Source: Gemmatimonas sp.
Lineage (GTDB): Bacteria > Gemmatimonadota > Gemmatimonadetes > Gemmatimonadales > Gemmatimonadaceae
Length of the DNA stretch: 64,000 nt
NCBI RefSeq assembly: GCF_031426495.1
Contig: NZ_JANPLK010000080.1
Span: 1 to 64,000 of the forward strand
Reading direction: 5' to 3'
Shown here: positions 42,639 through 52,297 of the stretch, one piece after another
Layout: the number at the start of each line of letters is the position of its first letter
Numbering within the stretch: the stretch's first letter is position 1
The notes under the pieces: generated by a model
What the model saw: only the letters and a program-made list of their open reading frames with translations
Databases searched by the model: none
What the model was told of the DNA's origin: nothing
Position numbers and translations under genes: made by a program

Positions 42639-44351
42639 ATGTCGAACTCGCCGATGCACCTGCCCCTCCGCATGCTTGGCATGCTGGCCACGCTGGCCAC
42701 GCTGGCCGCCCTCGCACCGTCGCTGTCCGCCCAGCCCGCGGCACTCCCAGCCGACGCGATCTACACCAACGCCCGCATCTGGACCGGCGACGCCGCGCAG
42801 CCGTCGGCCCAGGCCCTCGCCGTCCGCGACGGCAAGCTTGTCGCTGTGGGGACCGCCGCCCAAGCGCTGGCGTATCGCGGGCCGTCCACCAAGGTGGTCG
42901 ACCTACAGGGCCGCCGAGTGGTGCCGGGCTTCAGTGATGCCCACTGGCATCTGCCAACCACCGCTCAGGCCGACCTCACCGACGCCAAGTCGCCGGCCGA
43001 GATCGTGCGCCGCCTCAAAGCGTGGGCCGCCAAGCGACCCGCCGAGGCGTGGGTGGTGGGGCGCGGCTGGACCCCGAGTGATTTCCCCAACAACACGCCG
43101 CATCGCCGCTTTCTCGACGCCGCGTTCCCCAACCAGCCGGTCGTGCTCACCGACCGCGACGGCCATCAGTCCATTGCCAACGGGAGCGCCTTGGCACTGG
43201 CCAAGGTGACCGCCGAAACCCCCGATCCCCCGCGCGGCGTGATCGAGCGCGAGGCCCAAGGCGTGCCCACCGGCTTGCTGAAAGAGGCCGCCCGCCAGCT
43301 CGTAGTGCGCCTCATCCCCGAGCCCACCGTGGCCGACATCGCCCGCCGTATCGACGAGGAAACCCGAAAGGCCGCGTCGTTCGGCATCGTACTGATCCAG
43401 GACGCCAGCGGTCGCGCCCCCGAGCACCCCGTTTTCACGATTTTGCGCGCCGCCGCCAAAGCCGACACCCTGCGCGTGCGCTACCGTGCCGCCTTCCCGT
43501 TCACCCCCGACGCCTCGGCCGCGACCGTTCGGCGCTATACCATGCTGCGCGACAGCACCACCGGCCCGTGGCTGCGCGTGGGGATCGCCAAAGGCATGCT
43601 GGATGGAACGGTGGACGCCAAGACCGCCGCCATGCTCGAACCCTATGCCGGGTCAGATGATACGGGGCTCCCCTTCTGGCCCGCCGCCACCCTGAACAAG
43701 GGCGTCGCCCGCTACGACTCCGCCGGCATTCAGGTGGAGCTCCACGCCATCGGCGACCGGGCCGTTCGCACCGCCCTCGACGCTTACGCCCACGCCGCCA
43801 AGGTCAACCGCACCCAGGGCCGCCGTCATCGCATCGAGCACATCGAAGTGCCCGCCCTGACCGATCTCCCCCGCTTCAAGCAACTCGGCGTCATCGCCAG
43901 CACCCAGGCCGTCTTCGCCACCCCCGACCAAACCACCCTCCAGAACTACGCCCCGCTGCTAGGCCCCGAGCGTAGTTCGAGGGCGAACGCCTTCAAGAAA
44001 TTCGACGCCGCCGGCGCCACCCAGGCCTTTGGCAGCGACTACCCCGTCTTCCCGATGGACGTCCTGCTGGGCATCTACACCGCCGTCACCCGCCAGACCA
44101 AGGAAGGCACCCCCAAGGGCGGCTGGTACCCCGAGAACCGCATCACCGTCGAAGCCGCCCTGCGGCACTACACGAAGGACGCCGCCTACGCAGCGTTTAT
44201 GGAGCAGGAGACCGGCTCGCTGGAGGTCGGCAAGTTCGCCGACTTCGTAGTCCTCTCCGCCGACATCATGACCATCCCCCCATCTGACCTCCTCAAAACT
44301 CGCGTCCTCCAAACCATCATAGGCGGCCGCCAAGCCTATCGCCGCCCATAG
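42639..44351 (+). CDS. YtcJ-type secreted amidohydrolase
   Basis: 570 residues with a signal peptide (ending PSLSAQ). Metal ligands: HWH in FSDAHWHLPTTAQ, EHI in HRIEHIEVPALTD, HAIGD in ELHAIGDRAV, and the catalytic Asp in AFGSDYPVFPMD. The C-terminal DFVVLSADIMTIPPSDLL closes the beta-sandwich. YtcJ-family enzymes hydrolyse N-substituted amides or formamides. Its ribosome site partly overlaps the 12-bp palindrome, so a repressor bound there would also block translation. Confidence 0.88.
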   Translation: MSNSPMHLPLRMLGMLATLATLAALAPSLSAQPAALPADAIYTNARIWTGDAAQPSAQALAVRDGKLVAVGTAAQALAYRGPSTKVVDLQGRRVVPGFSDAHWHLPTTAQADLTDAKSPAEIVRRLKAWAAKRPAEAWVVGRGWTPSDFPNNTPHRRFLDAAFPNQPVVLTDRDGHQSIANGSALALAKVTAETPDPPRGVIEREAQGVPTGLLKEAARQLVVRLIPEPTVADIARRIDEETRKAASFGIVLIQDASGRAPEHPVFTILRAAAKADTLRVRYRAAFPFTPDASAATVRRYTMLRDSTTGPWLRVGIAKGMLDGTVDAKTAAMLEPYAGSDDTGLPFWPAATLNKGVARYDSAGIQVELHAIGDRAVRTALDAYAHAAKVNRTQGRRHRIEHIEVPALTDLPRFKQLGVIASTQAVFATPDQTTLQNYAPLLGPERSSRANAFKKFDAAGATQAFGSDYPVFPMDVLLGIYTAVTRQTKEGTPKGGWYPENRITVEAALRHYTKDAAYAAFMEQETGSLEVGKFADFVVLSADIMTIPPSDLLKTRVLQTIIGGRQAYRRP

Positions 44352-44355
44352 CCCC

Positions 44356-44428
44356 CCCAAAGCTCAAAGCCCACGGCCCAAAGCCCAAAGCCCAAAGCCC
44401 AAAGCCCCAAAGCCCAAAGCCCAAAGCC
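44356..44428. repeat. Heptamer tandem repeat (CCCAAAG)n
   Basis: About ten units of CCCAAAG and close variants (CTCAAAG, CCCCAAAG) directly after the YtcJ-type stop and about 65 bp before the VPS10 gene's ATG. Same unit length and placement (just upstream of a secreted-protein gene) as the GAAGTAC repeat at 31872. Confidence 0.85.
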
Positions 44429-44494
44429 CCCCAGCGCTCCCACCCCGAGCAACGTTTCTTCAAGCAACAGCACTACCGTCCCGCCCAACCCCCA

Positions 44495-47400
44495 ATGCCA
44501 ATCGTGCCCCCCACCTCCCGTCTCCTCCTCGCCGCCGGCTGCCTCGCATCCGCCAGCGCCGTTTCCGCCCAGCCAAGACCCGGCGCCCAGCCCCGAGCCG
44601 CCGACACCACCTTCGGCGTCTCCTGGCGCAACATCGGCCCCAACCAAACCGGCCGTATGGTCGCCGTGGCCGGCTCTACCCAGCGCCCCGACGAGTACTA
44701 CCTCGGCACCACCGGCGGCGGCGTCTGGAAGACCACCGACGGTGGCAAGACGGCCCTCCCCGTGACCGACAAGTATTTCGGTGGCACCATCGGCGCGATT
44801 GCCGTGCAGCACAGCAATCCCGATGTCGTGTGGGTGGGCGGTGGTGAAACGCCGATCCGCGGCAACGTGTCGCACGGTGACGGTGTGTGGAAGAGCATCG
44901 ATGCCGGCAAGACGTGGACGTACATGGGTCTCAAGGAGACGCAGTACATCTCGCGCGTGCGCATCGATCCCAACAACCCCGACATCGTCTTCGTCGGCGC
45001 ACTCGGCCACGTCTTTGGTCCGAATAAGGAACGCGGCCTGTATCGCACCACCGACGGCGGCAAGACGTGGAAGAACATCCTGTTCCGCAACGACAGCACC
45101 GGTGTCGCGGACATGATCATGGATCCGTCGAACTCGAAGATCATGTACGTCACCTTCTGGCAGGCCGGGCGGAAGCCGTGGTTGCTGGTGAGCGGTGGCG
45201 CGGGCAGCGGCATCTTCAAGACCACCGACGGTGGCGACACGTGGCAGGAGATCACGCGCGCGAAGGGCTTGCCGCAGACGGGTCTGCTGGGCGCGATCGG
45301 TATCACGGTGTCGCCGGCCAAGCCGAGTCGCTTGTGGGCGATTCTCGAGCATGAGGCGAATGGTGGTGTGTATCGCAGCGACGACGCCGGTGCGTCGTGG
45401 ACCTTCATGAGCGGCGATCGCAATCTGCGTCAGCGCTCGTGGTACTACTCGAAGTTGTATGCCGATCCGAAGGATACCAACGTCGTGTACGCGCCGCAGG
45501 TGAGTCCGATGGTGTCGAAGGATGGCGGCAAGACGTTCGCGGCCGGCTTCGGTGGTGGCGACAATCACGACATCTACATCGACCCCACCGATCCCAAGCG
45601 CATCGCGGTGGCGCACGACAACGGCGTGATCATCACGAAGGACGGCGGCACCACGCGCCAGGCCGTGGCGGTGGCGACGGGTCAGTACTATCACGTACAT
45701 CTCACGAGCCACTATCCGTATCACGTGTGTGGTGCGAAGCAGGACGCGGGTTCGTCGTGCGGCCCGGTGCGTGAAACGCCGGCGTTCGGTCGTGGTGGAT
45801 TTGGTGGACCCGGTGGACCTGGTGGGCCAGTAGCGCCGCCGTCGCCGTTCTCCACGTTTTACGGTGTGGCGGGCGGTGAGTCGGGCTACATCAGCAGCAA
45901 GCCCGACGATCCCGACATGATGTTCGGCGCGAACTACGGTGGCAGCATGGACGTGCTGAACCGTCGCACCGGCAAGTCGCTGTCGCTCGATCCGTGGCCG
46001 CTCGATCCCATGGGCCACGATGCCAAGGATTCGAAGTATCGCTTCCAGTGGACGTACCCGATCGTGCACTCGCCGCACGATCCGAACACGATCTATGTCG
46101 GGTCGAACGTCGTGTTCCGTTCCACCAACGGCGGTACCACGTGGACGCCGATCTCGCGCGATCTCACGCGCAACGATCCCGCCACGCTGGGCAGCTCGGG
46201 TGGCCCGATCACGAAGGACCAGACCAGCGTGGAGTACTACGGCACCGTGTTCACGTTGGCCGAGTCGAAGCTCACGAAGGGTTTGATCTGGACGGGTAGC
46301 GATGACGGGTTGTTGCACGTGTCGCGCGACAACGGTGTGACGTGGAAGAACGTGACGCCGAAGGGACTGCCGGAGTGGATGCGCTGGAGCATCATCGAAG
46401 CGTCGCCGCACAACCCGGGTACGGCGTGGGTGGCGGGCAACCGCTATCAGATGGACGACTTCGCGCCGTATCTCTATCGCACCACCGACTACGGTGTGAC
46501 GTGGACCAAGATCACGAACGGCATCGCGTCGGAGCATTTCACGCGTGCGATCCGTGAAGACCTGCATCGTCCGGGCATGGTGTACGCGGCCACCGAGCGT
46601 GGCGTGTACGTGTCGCATGACGCGGGCGCGAACTGGAAGAGCCTGCAGAAGAATCTGCCGCCGGTGCCGGTGAGCGACATGATGCTGCGCGACGACGATC
46701 TCGCGATCAGCACGCACGGTCGTGCGTTCTGGGTGATGGAGAACCTCACGCCGTTGCGTTGGGAGCCCGAGACCGAGAAGGCCGCGAGCGCGCCGTATCT
46801 GTACAAGCCGGTGCCGGTGTTGCGCCTGAACGGACAGGCCGCGCCGACGTTCGTGTATCGGTTGCCGAGCGATTCGATGCCGGTGACGTTCCAGTTCTAC
46901 GACAAGGCCGGCAAGCTGTTGGCGACCGTTGCGAGCACCGATACCAACCCCACGCCGGCCGCGGGTGGTCCTGGTGGTGGACGTGGCTTCGGTGCGGCGG
47001 CGCCGGCTCGCCCAAGCAACCGGAAGGGCGTGAACCGGTATACGTGGACCATGCGTCACCCTGATGCCACCACGTTCCGCGGCATGATCTTGTGGGGCGG
47101 ACGTGGCACCGGCCCGTCGATGGCGCCGGGCACGTACAGCGTGAAGATGACCGCCGGCAGTGCGGCGCCGGTGCAGTACACGTTTGTCGTGAAGCCCGAT
47201 CCGCGCTCGGAAGCGACCGAAGCGGACTTGGTGGAGCAGACGCGGATGGCGCTGCAGGTGCGCGACCGCATGAGCGACGCGAACAAGGGCGTGATCGAGA
47301 TCCGCAACCTGAAGAGCGACGTCACGGATCGTACGGCGAAGATGACGGCGAACGCCGCGTTTGCGCCGTTGGCGAAGAAGTTCGCGGACTCGTTGAGCGC

Positions 47401-47743
47401 GGTTGAGGATTCAGTCTATCAGACGAAGAATCAGTCGGGACAGGATCCGCTGAACTTCCCGATCCGGTTGAACAACCAGTTCTCGAGTTTGCTGAGCTTC
47501 GTCTCGAGCGGCGAGCGTCGCCCGCCCAAGCAGGCGTACGATGTACTGGCGGTGCTGAACCCGAAGCTCGACCTGCAGATGGCGCGCATGGAGCGCATCA
47601 TTGCCGCGGACCTGCCCAAGATCAACGCGATGTTGAAGGCGGCGGGATTGCCGGAGATCACGCGGAGCAAGGTGGAGAAGGGCGGGCCGGGTGCGCCGCA
47701 GGCGGTGTTTGTGCCGGATGAGACTGCTGGGTTCGATCGGTAG
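44495..47743 (+). CDS. Secreted VPS10/sortilin-type BNR propeller protein
   Basis: 1082 residues with a signal peptide. Residues ~40-770 carry many BNR/Asp-box blades (GVWKTTDGGKT, GVWKSIDAGKTW, GLYRTTDGGKTW, GIFKTTDGGDTW), as in the sortilin/glycosyl-hydrolase-like family abundant in Gemmatimonadota. Two Gly-rich inserts interrupt it (FGRGGFGGPGGPGGP; PAAGGPGGGRGFG). The helical C-terminus (~residues 890-1082) resembles the C-terminal domain usual in this family. Exported; ligand or substrate unknown. The opposite strand also has a very long open frame that is only its GC-rich shadow. Confidence 0.87.
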   Translation: MPIVPPTSRLLLAAGCLASASAVSAQPRPGAQPRAADTTFGVSWRNIGPNQTGRMVAVAGSTQRPDEYYLGTTGGGVWKTTDGGKTALPVTDKYFGGTIGAIAVQHSNPDVVWVGGGETPIRGNVSHGDGVWKSIDAGKTWTYMGLKETQYISRVRIDPNNPDIVFVGALGHVFGPNKERGLYRTTDGGKTWKNILFRNDSTGVADMIMDPSNSKIMYVTFWQAGRKPWLLVSGGAGSGIFKTTDGGDTWQEITRAKGLPQTGLLGAIGITVSPAKPSRLWAILEHEANGGVYRSDDAGASWTFMSGDRNLRQRSWYYSKLYADPKDTNVVYAPQVSPMVSKDGGKTFAAGFGGGDNHDIYIDPTDPKRIAVAHDNGVIITKDGGTTRQAVAVATGQYYHVHLTSHYPYHVCGAKQDAGSSCGPVRETPAFGRGGFGGPGGPGGPVAPPSPFSTFYGVAGGESGYISSKPDDPDMMFGANYGGSMDVLNRRTGKSLSLDPWPLDPMGHDAKDSKYRFQWTYPIVHSPHDPNTIYVGSNVVFRSTNGGTTWTPISRDLTRNDPATLGSSGGPITKDQTSVEYYGTVFTLAESKLTKGLIWTGSDDGLLHVSRDNGVTWKNVTPKGLPEWMRWSIIEASPHNPGTAWVAGNRYQMDDFAPYLYRTTDYGVTWTKITNGIASEHFTRAIREDLHRPGMVYAATERGVYVSHDAGANWKSLQKNLPPVPVSDMMLRDDDLAISTHGRAFWVMENLTPLRWEPETEKAASAPYLYKPVPVLRLNGQAAPTFVYRLPSDSMPVTFQFYDKAGKLLATVASTDTNPTPAAGGPGGGRGFGAAAPARPSNRKGVNRYTWTMRHPDATTFRGMILWGGRGTGPSMAPGTYSVKMTAGSAAPVQYTFVVKPDPRSEATEADLVEQTRMALQVRDRMSDANKGVIEIRNLKSDVTDRTAKMTANAAFAPLAKKFADSLSAVEDSVYQTKNQSGQDPLNFPIRLNNQFSSLLSFVSSGERRPPKQAYDVLAVLNPKLDLQMARMERIIAADLPKINAMLKAAGLPEITRSKVEKGGPGAPQAVFVPDETAGFDR

Positions 47744-47768
47744 GGATTCGCGCTGGTGGAAGTGATGA

Positions 47769-47807
47769 CGCCCGGTCGACTTGGACAGTCGACCGGGCGT
47801 TGTTTTG
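47769..47807 (+). terminator. Strong intrinsic terminator
   Basis: CGCCCGGTCGAC (47769-47780), loop TTGGACA, and its exact inverse (47788-47799), followed by TTGTTTTG. This marks the end of the VPS10 transcription unit and the left border of the AT-richer island. Confidence 0.85.
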
Positions 47808-48079
47808 TGCGGGGGCAGGAATGTGGCGCGTTAGATCGTTCGGCATAACTACGGCTGGCGCCGCGGCTCTTGGAACGAACCGGTTGAATTGCTTTCGCTA
47901 GAGCTGCTTGCGGACTTGCGAGCGAGCGCGGATTGTATGGATTCGGCCGTACACGCTGCTCGACCGGTGTCGAGTCGGTCGAGCGAATCTAGGTTAGGTA
48001 GCCTTACCCAACCTCTCGCTCAGTAGGAATCTCGTCAGAAGTGGAACCACGGCACTTGCACCCTCAATCGAGAGCCAAA

Positions 48080-49138
48080 GTGGCAAAAGTGTTCATCAGT
48101 CATTCCGGAAATGACAAGCCCCTCGTCGATTCTCTAGTCGATCTGCTTCAGCTGGGATGTCATTTGAATCTCGTCGACATCGTCTGCACCTCCGTTGAAG
48201 GAGCGGGCATCGAAACAGGTGCTGAGTTCATTCACTGGATCGACGCGAGTATGTCCGATTCGGCGATCGTTATCTTGGTACTGACACCAAATTTCTACGC
48301 AAGTCGCTTCTGTCTTGCAGAAATGGGCGCCGCATGGGCAACCAAGAAACCGGTCTTCCCATTGGTGGCACCGTCTTCCGCAAGGGATCCTGGTGTCGTA
48401 TTTCTCGGTAGACAGTCGTCGCGAATGGACTCAACCGGCCTGGACGAACTGAGAGATCGGATTGCCGAATTCAACCCACATACTGCGACCGCTACACCGC
48501 GCTGGACTCTCAAGAAGAATGACTTCCTGACGTCTCTGGATTTGATTCTCGCCGCACTTCCGATTCCGGCAACGGTAGACCGAAAGCAGCTCGAGACGGA
48601 GAAGGAGCTCACAGAGGCAGCAAGACAGCTCTATAGAGATAACGAAGTTGTCGTGCGTGAACTGCGGGAACGCATTCGTCTCCTGGAGCTAGCCAAGGAT
48701 GCTACCGAAGTCCGGAAAATCCGAAACCAGTTCAGCGACGCTGTTACACGATACGAAGCGACAAAGAAGGAAGTTCGAGTCGCTCTGGACTCACTTGGGC
48801 GCATTGAAACTCGAGCCATCTACGCAAGTTTAGCGCAGGAACGTTGGCGACCCGAGCACACTACTTGGGATCTTTGGGGTTCAGACATCCACAAGGCAAC
48901 CAAGAGCGGTTGGATACTTGAAACAGAAGACATGTCTGGATCGAAGATGTATACCGCAAACAAGCAGCACCCGCGACTGTCAAAGGTGTTCAAGCTTCTC
49001 GAAGATCTCCGATGCGTCATTGAGGAGATCTCAGAGGAGGATAGCTCGACGATAGTGAGTGATATCGGATGTCTCCTCGAAGTTGACAATTGGCAGTACT
49101 GGGAAGAGCAGTTGCTTGACTACCGGCTCCTTGCCTAA
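48080..49138 (+). CDS. TIR-domain protein (putative NAD-consuming immune effector)
   Basis: 352 residues from the GTG at 48080 (KVFISHSGNDKPLV); a GTG at 48041 would add 13 residues. The TIR fold is visible: FISHSGNDK strand, then TPNFYASRFCLAEMGAAW carrying the glutamate that is catalytic in NAD-cleaving TIRs. Residues ~165-250 form a charged coiled coil, followed by a C-terminal domain of about 110 residues (QERWRPEHTTWDLWGSDIHK ... NWQYWEEQLLDY) I do not recognise. Bacterial TIR proteins often act in anti-phage defence; that role here is inferred. Codon use is more AT-rich than upstream. Confidence 0.8.
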   Translation: MAKVFISHSGNDKPLVDSLVDLLQLGCHLNLVDIVCTSVEGAGIETGAEFIHWIDASMSDSAIVILVLTPNFYASRFCLAEMGAAWATKKPVFPLVAPSSARDPGVVFLGRQSSRMDSTGLDELRDRIAEFNPHTATATPRWTLKKNDFLTSLDLILAALPIPATVDRKQLETEKELTEAARQLYRDNEVVVRELRERIRLLELAKDATEVRKIRNQFSDAVTRYEATKKEVRVALDSLGRIETRAIYASLAQERWRPEHTTWDLWGSDIHKATKSGWILETEDMSGSKMYTANKQHPRLSKVFKLLEDLRCVIEEISEEDSSTIVSDIGCLLEVDNWQYWEEQLLDYRLLA

Positions 49139-49323
49139 AAACCACCTCGCCGACTTGGTCCTGCCAGTTCGCGCGCGGGAGGTGTCAAATCTCGCGTTGG
49201 TGCTGTCCGCGCCTTCAAGGATGGCGACCTTGCTCCATTCGGTCGCTGGTCGCATCCGGTGGAAGGGCCCTGCGGCAAACGCTGGCGGTTAGGCAGCGAA
49301 AGTACACCCCAAAGAGAATCTCA

Positions 49324-50373
49324 ATGAGTCTTTCGAAGACGCAGTTCAGCGACATCGACTTGTCCGATCCCTTCTTCGACTCTTTAAAGGCCGACTACGC
49401 AGAATTCCCAGTGTGGTTTGCCAAGAAGGCGAATGAGTCCGCGTATGTATTTCGCGGCGACAGCGGTGCAATCGACGGCTTTCTCTATCTCAAGATCGAG
49501 GATGGACCGCTGTCGGACGTTGAACCCCCACTTGCAGCTGCGCGGCGGCTGAAGGTCGGCACCCTCAAGATCAATCCGCACGGTACTCGGCTCGGCGAAC
49601 GCTTCGTCAAGAAAATCTTCGATCACGCAATTGCCGAGAAGGTTCAAGAGATCTACGTCACCGCATTCGAAAGGCACGGGGCGCTGGTTGCACTCTTCCA
49701 TCGATATGGCTTTGAGAGCGTCGCGACGAAGACAAGCCCGAACGGAACCGAGCTGGTGTTGCTCAAAGAAATTCCGAAGGATCAGCCCAACCTGCTACAG
49801 CGATATCCGATAGCAAAGATCGGCGACAACGCGATCTACATGCTTTCACTTTATCCAAAGTGGCATACGAGACTACTCCCGGACTCCATTCTCAAAACCG
49901 AAGACGCGTCAATTGTCGAGGACGTCTCGCATACCAATAGCATTCACAAGGTTTACCTTGCGGCGATGAAGGGAATGCAGGATCTGCGCTCGGGCGACAT
50001 TCTGTTGATCTACCGAACCACCGATGGCGTGGGTGCGGCTCACTACCGATCAGTCGTCACGTCCGTTTGCGTGGTTGAACGGTACCGAAACATCAGTTCG
50101 TTTCCCGACAAGGATGCATTCATCAAGTATTGTCTGCCGTACAGCGTATTTGAGCTCTCTGAGCTAGAGGACTTTTGGAAAAGCAAGAAGTATCCCCATG
50201 TTCTGAGATTTACTTACAATTTTGCTCTCCCACGCCGCGTTACGCGCGGTAAGATGATCGAAGAAATGGGATTCGATCCCGGGGCGTACTGGGGCTTCAT
50301 GCCGCTCACACGCGAACAACTACGAACCGTACTAGAGGCCGCAAATCTCGATGAAGATCTTGTTATCAATTAG
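49324..50373 (+). CDS. GNAT acetyltransferase fused to a PUA-like domain
   Basis: 349 residues. The N-terminal ~155 residues form a GNAT fold: VFRGDSGAIDGFLYLKI, RLKVGTLKINPHGTRLGERF (acetyl-CoA loop) and AFERHGALVALFHRYGFE. The C-terminal ~175 residues (SLYPKWHTRLLPDSILKTED ... HVLRFTYNFALPRRVTRG ... GAYWGFMPLTREQLRTVLEA) look like an EVE/ASCH-type PUA domain. The gene overlaps the next (ASCH) gene by 23 bp, so the two proteins are made together. Function unknown; the overlap suggests a two-component toxin-like or RNA/ligand-modifying system. Confidence 0.72.
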   Translation: MSLSKTQFSDIDLSDPFFDSLKADYAEFPVWFAKKANESAYVFRGDSGAIDGFLYLKIEDGPLSDVEPPLAAARRLKVGTLKINPHGTRLGERFVKKIFDHAIAEKVQEIYVTAFERHGALVALFHRYGFESVATKTSPNGTELVLLKEIPKDQPNLLQRYPIAKIGDNAIYMLSLYPKWHTRLLPDSILKTEDASIVEDVSHTNSIHKVYLAAMKGMQDLRSGDILLIYRTTDGVGAAHYRSVVTSVCVVERYRNISSFPDKDAFIKYCLPYSVFELSELEDFWKSKKYPHVLRFTYNFALPRRVTRGKMIEEMGFDPGAYWGFMPLTREQLRTVLEAANLDEDLVIN

Positions 50374-50725
50374 ACCCGAGTACGCTCGGAGGATCCTCGA
50401 TGGCACGAAGCGATTCGAGTTTCGGAAGCGCATCCACCGCGACCCACGCGTCCAGACAGTTGTTATCTACGCTACAATGCCAGTTGGCATGGTGATAGGC
50501 GAGTTCACCATTGAGTCTGTACACGCGGATGATCCGGAAAGTCTTTGGGAGCATACGAAGGAGCACTCTGGGATCTCCAAGGAGTTCTTCTCTTCGTACT
50601 TTCACGGGCGTGATGTCGCGTACGCAATCGAAATCAAAAAGGTGAGGAAGTTCCGAAAGCCAAAAAGCGTCTCCGAGTACTTGGCGAGTGGGATTGCGCC
50701 CCAGTCGTATGCGTACGTCGACTAG
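50351..50725 (+). CDS. ASCH-domain protein
   Basis: 124 residues beginning ILLSIRPEYARRILDGTKRF then EFRKR, the classic ASCH (PUA-like) start with conserved Lys/Glu/Arg, and ending SEYLASGIAPQSYAYVD. ASCH domains bind modified bases or RNA and include cytidine-type hydrolases. It starts inside the GNAT gene, with an ATG at 50351, indicating translational coupling. Confidence 0.82.
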   Translation: MKILLSIRPEYARRILDGTKRFEFRKRIHRDPRVQTVVIYATMPVGMVIGEFTIESVHADDPESLWEHTKEHSGISKEFFSSYFHGRDVAYAIEIKKVRKFRKPKSVSEYLASGIAPQSYAYVD

Positions 50726-50800
50726 CCGATGGGCCCCTGCCCTCGCTGCGTTTTCGAGTGCTCCCTGCGTCAATGATGGCTACCCACTCACTGGCAATAC

Positions 50801-51823
50801 GTGAACCAGTTCGGATCATACCGCGCTCTGCTTGGCAATTCTGTCTCTGCTCTATCTGCTGCGCTTGAGATCTACAACAAGCCGCGAATCGAGTACCGCG
50901 ATGAGTGCACGGTCATCCTACTCGTCAACGCATGGGAACTCTTGCTGAAGGCAATGCTATCGAAGAATCGTGTTCGGATATTCTAGAAGAAGCGCATCAA
51001 CGAACCGTATCGAACATACAGTCTTTCCGACTCACTCAATCGCGCCACTCCGTACTTTCCGGCCGGTGTGGATTTTGGCGCAACAGCGAAGAATCTCGAG
51101 TTGCTTGTCGACTATCGTGACAACGCAATTCACTTCTACAACGAACCCGGCTTCGGAGTAATTGTCTATTCACTCGCGCAAGCAGCCATCACAAACTTTC
51201 GCGATGTTGCGAAGGTAGTATTTGGAAGGGATATTTCAGCGGACATCAACCTCGCGCTCCTACCGCTTTCGTTGGCTGCTCCAGTCGACCCCATCTCCTT
51301 CGTGCGCAAGAGCGAAGAGGATTTATCGACATCTCCGAGCGTCCGACAGTTCAACGCACAACTCCGTACCCTAGTCGTTGAGCTCGAGTCGGCATCAGCG
51401 GATACCGGTCGCCTAATGACGGTATTCCATCCCGTTTTGATCTCAACGAAAAAGATCAGCCAAGCCGATATCACAGTTGGCATCGATGCAACGGCGGGCG
51501 CTGGCCCACCGGTGCTGATCCAGCAGCGAGTTGACCCGAACAGAACGCATCCATATCGCGAAGTTGACATTATTACGCGGAACGGAAAGACGGGCGGGCT
51601 TGGAATCTTCATCGGGAAGGTTAGTCTCACACAGTTCCCGTTTCGAGCACTCGGACACCATTTGAAGGTCAAAGAGGATCCGAAGTTTTATTGGGCAGAT
51701 CAAAGTGGTGCCGTAGCCCGGTACTCGGATGCGTACGTTGCCCGCATCAAGTCCACTTCGGAGCCGGAACTTGCTGCAGCACTTAAATCGTATCGCGCGC
51801 ATATGATAGCGCGTCAGCGGTAG
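50801..51823 (+). pseudogene. DUF3644 gene interrupted by one in-frame amber codon
   Basis: A GTG at 50801 opens a DUF3644 N-terminus (LLGNSVSALSAALEIYNKPR, then ILLVNAWELLLKAMLSKN). A TAG at 50984-50986 interrupts it after ...RVRIF. The same frame continues without any other stop for 836 bases (INEPYRTYSLSDSLNRATPY ... LVDYRDNAIHFYN ... SYRAHMIARQR), covering the rest of the family. A single base change would restore a protein of about 340 residues. DUF3644 proteins are of unknown function and occur in accessory regions. A real nonsense mutation, stop-codon readthrough or a sequencing error are the options. Confidence 0.75.
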
Positions 51824-51935
51824 CACGGGGGTTTGATCTTGTCTGCTCGTTCGCGAGAATTCAAAGAAATATCACAGACATCCGAATTCACGCGAGTGAG
51901 GTCACCTCTCCACCCCGTTGTGCTGAGGTCGCGCC

Positions 51936-51966
51936 CCTCAAGTCCGGCCACTGATCGACACCGCAA
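51936..51966. repeat. Left 31-bp inverted repeat
   Basis: Starts CCTCAAGTCCGGCCACTG and ends GACACCGCAA. Its reverse complement occurs at 52286-52316 with one mismatch. The arms are discrete: similarity stops on both sides. Confidence 0.85.
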
Positions 51967-52120
51967 CGACGGCCACCACGCCGCGAGGCTACACGTAGTG
52001 CGGAGCAATGCACAGGGTGGACACCTCTTGCACGCGAAGGGTGCTGTCATTGGCGATTTCGAGTGTCTCGATGTGTCGACTGCCGCGTGCCGATCTAGAC
52101 CTGTTGCACTCAGAAGTCCC

Positions 52121-52297
52121 TCAGGCTGGCGGTCGCTGCTGCCTCACACCAGTAGCTTCATCGGCATTGAACTTCGTCATCAGTGCCATCACGCTTGTTG
52201 GCGGCAGGACAATCCGACCGAATGGACTGCGCGACGTAAGTTCGTCGACAACCTGACGGACGTACGGAAACAGGAGCGCCCGGTTTTGCGGTGTCGA
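52121..52297 (-). pseudogene. SecB-like chaperone, C-terminal remnant
   Basis: The minus strand reads ALLFPYVRQVVDELTSRSPF followed by GRIVLPPTSVMALMTKFN and a stop at 52121. This matches the SecB C-terminal core (LFPY..R..V..LT.R..F....LPP....AL). The upstream frame runs straight into the right inverted repeat and a stop, so the N-terminal two thirds have been lost. Solitary SecB-like proteins often serve toxin-antitoxin-chaperone modules; no partner remains here. Confidence 0.6.

Noticed and set aside
44336..47059. 907-codon open frame on the minus strand
   Set aside because: Antisense shadow of the VPS10 gene: Arg/His-rich, no domain, and its start is the reverse of the CCCAAAG repeat.
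47820..48040. GTTAGAT and GTTAGGT motifs as integron attachment sites
   Set aside because: Seven-base matches to a degenerate consensus are expected by chance; no paired box in the right order and no integrase gene.
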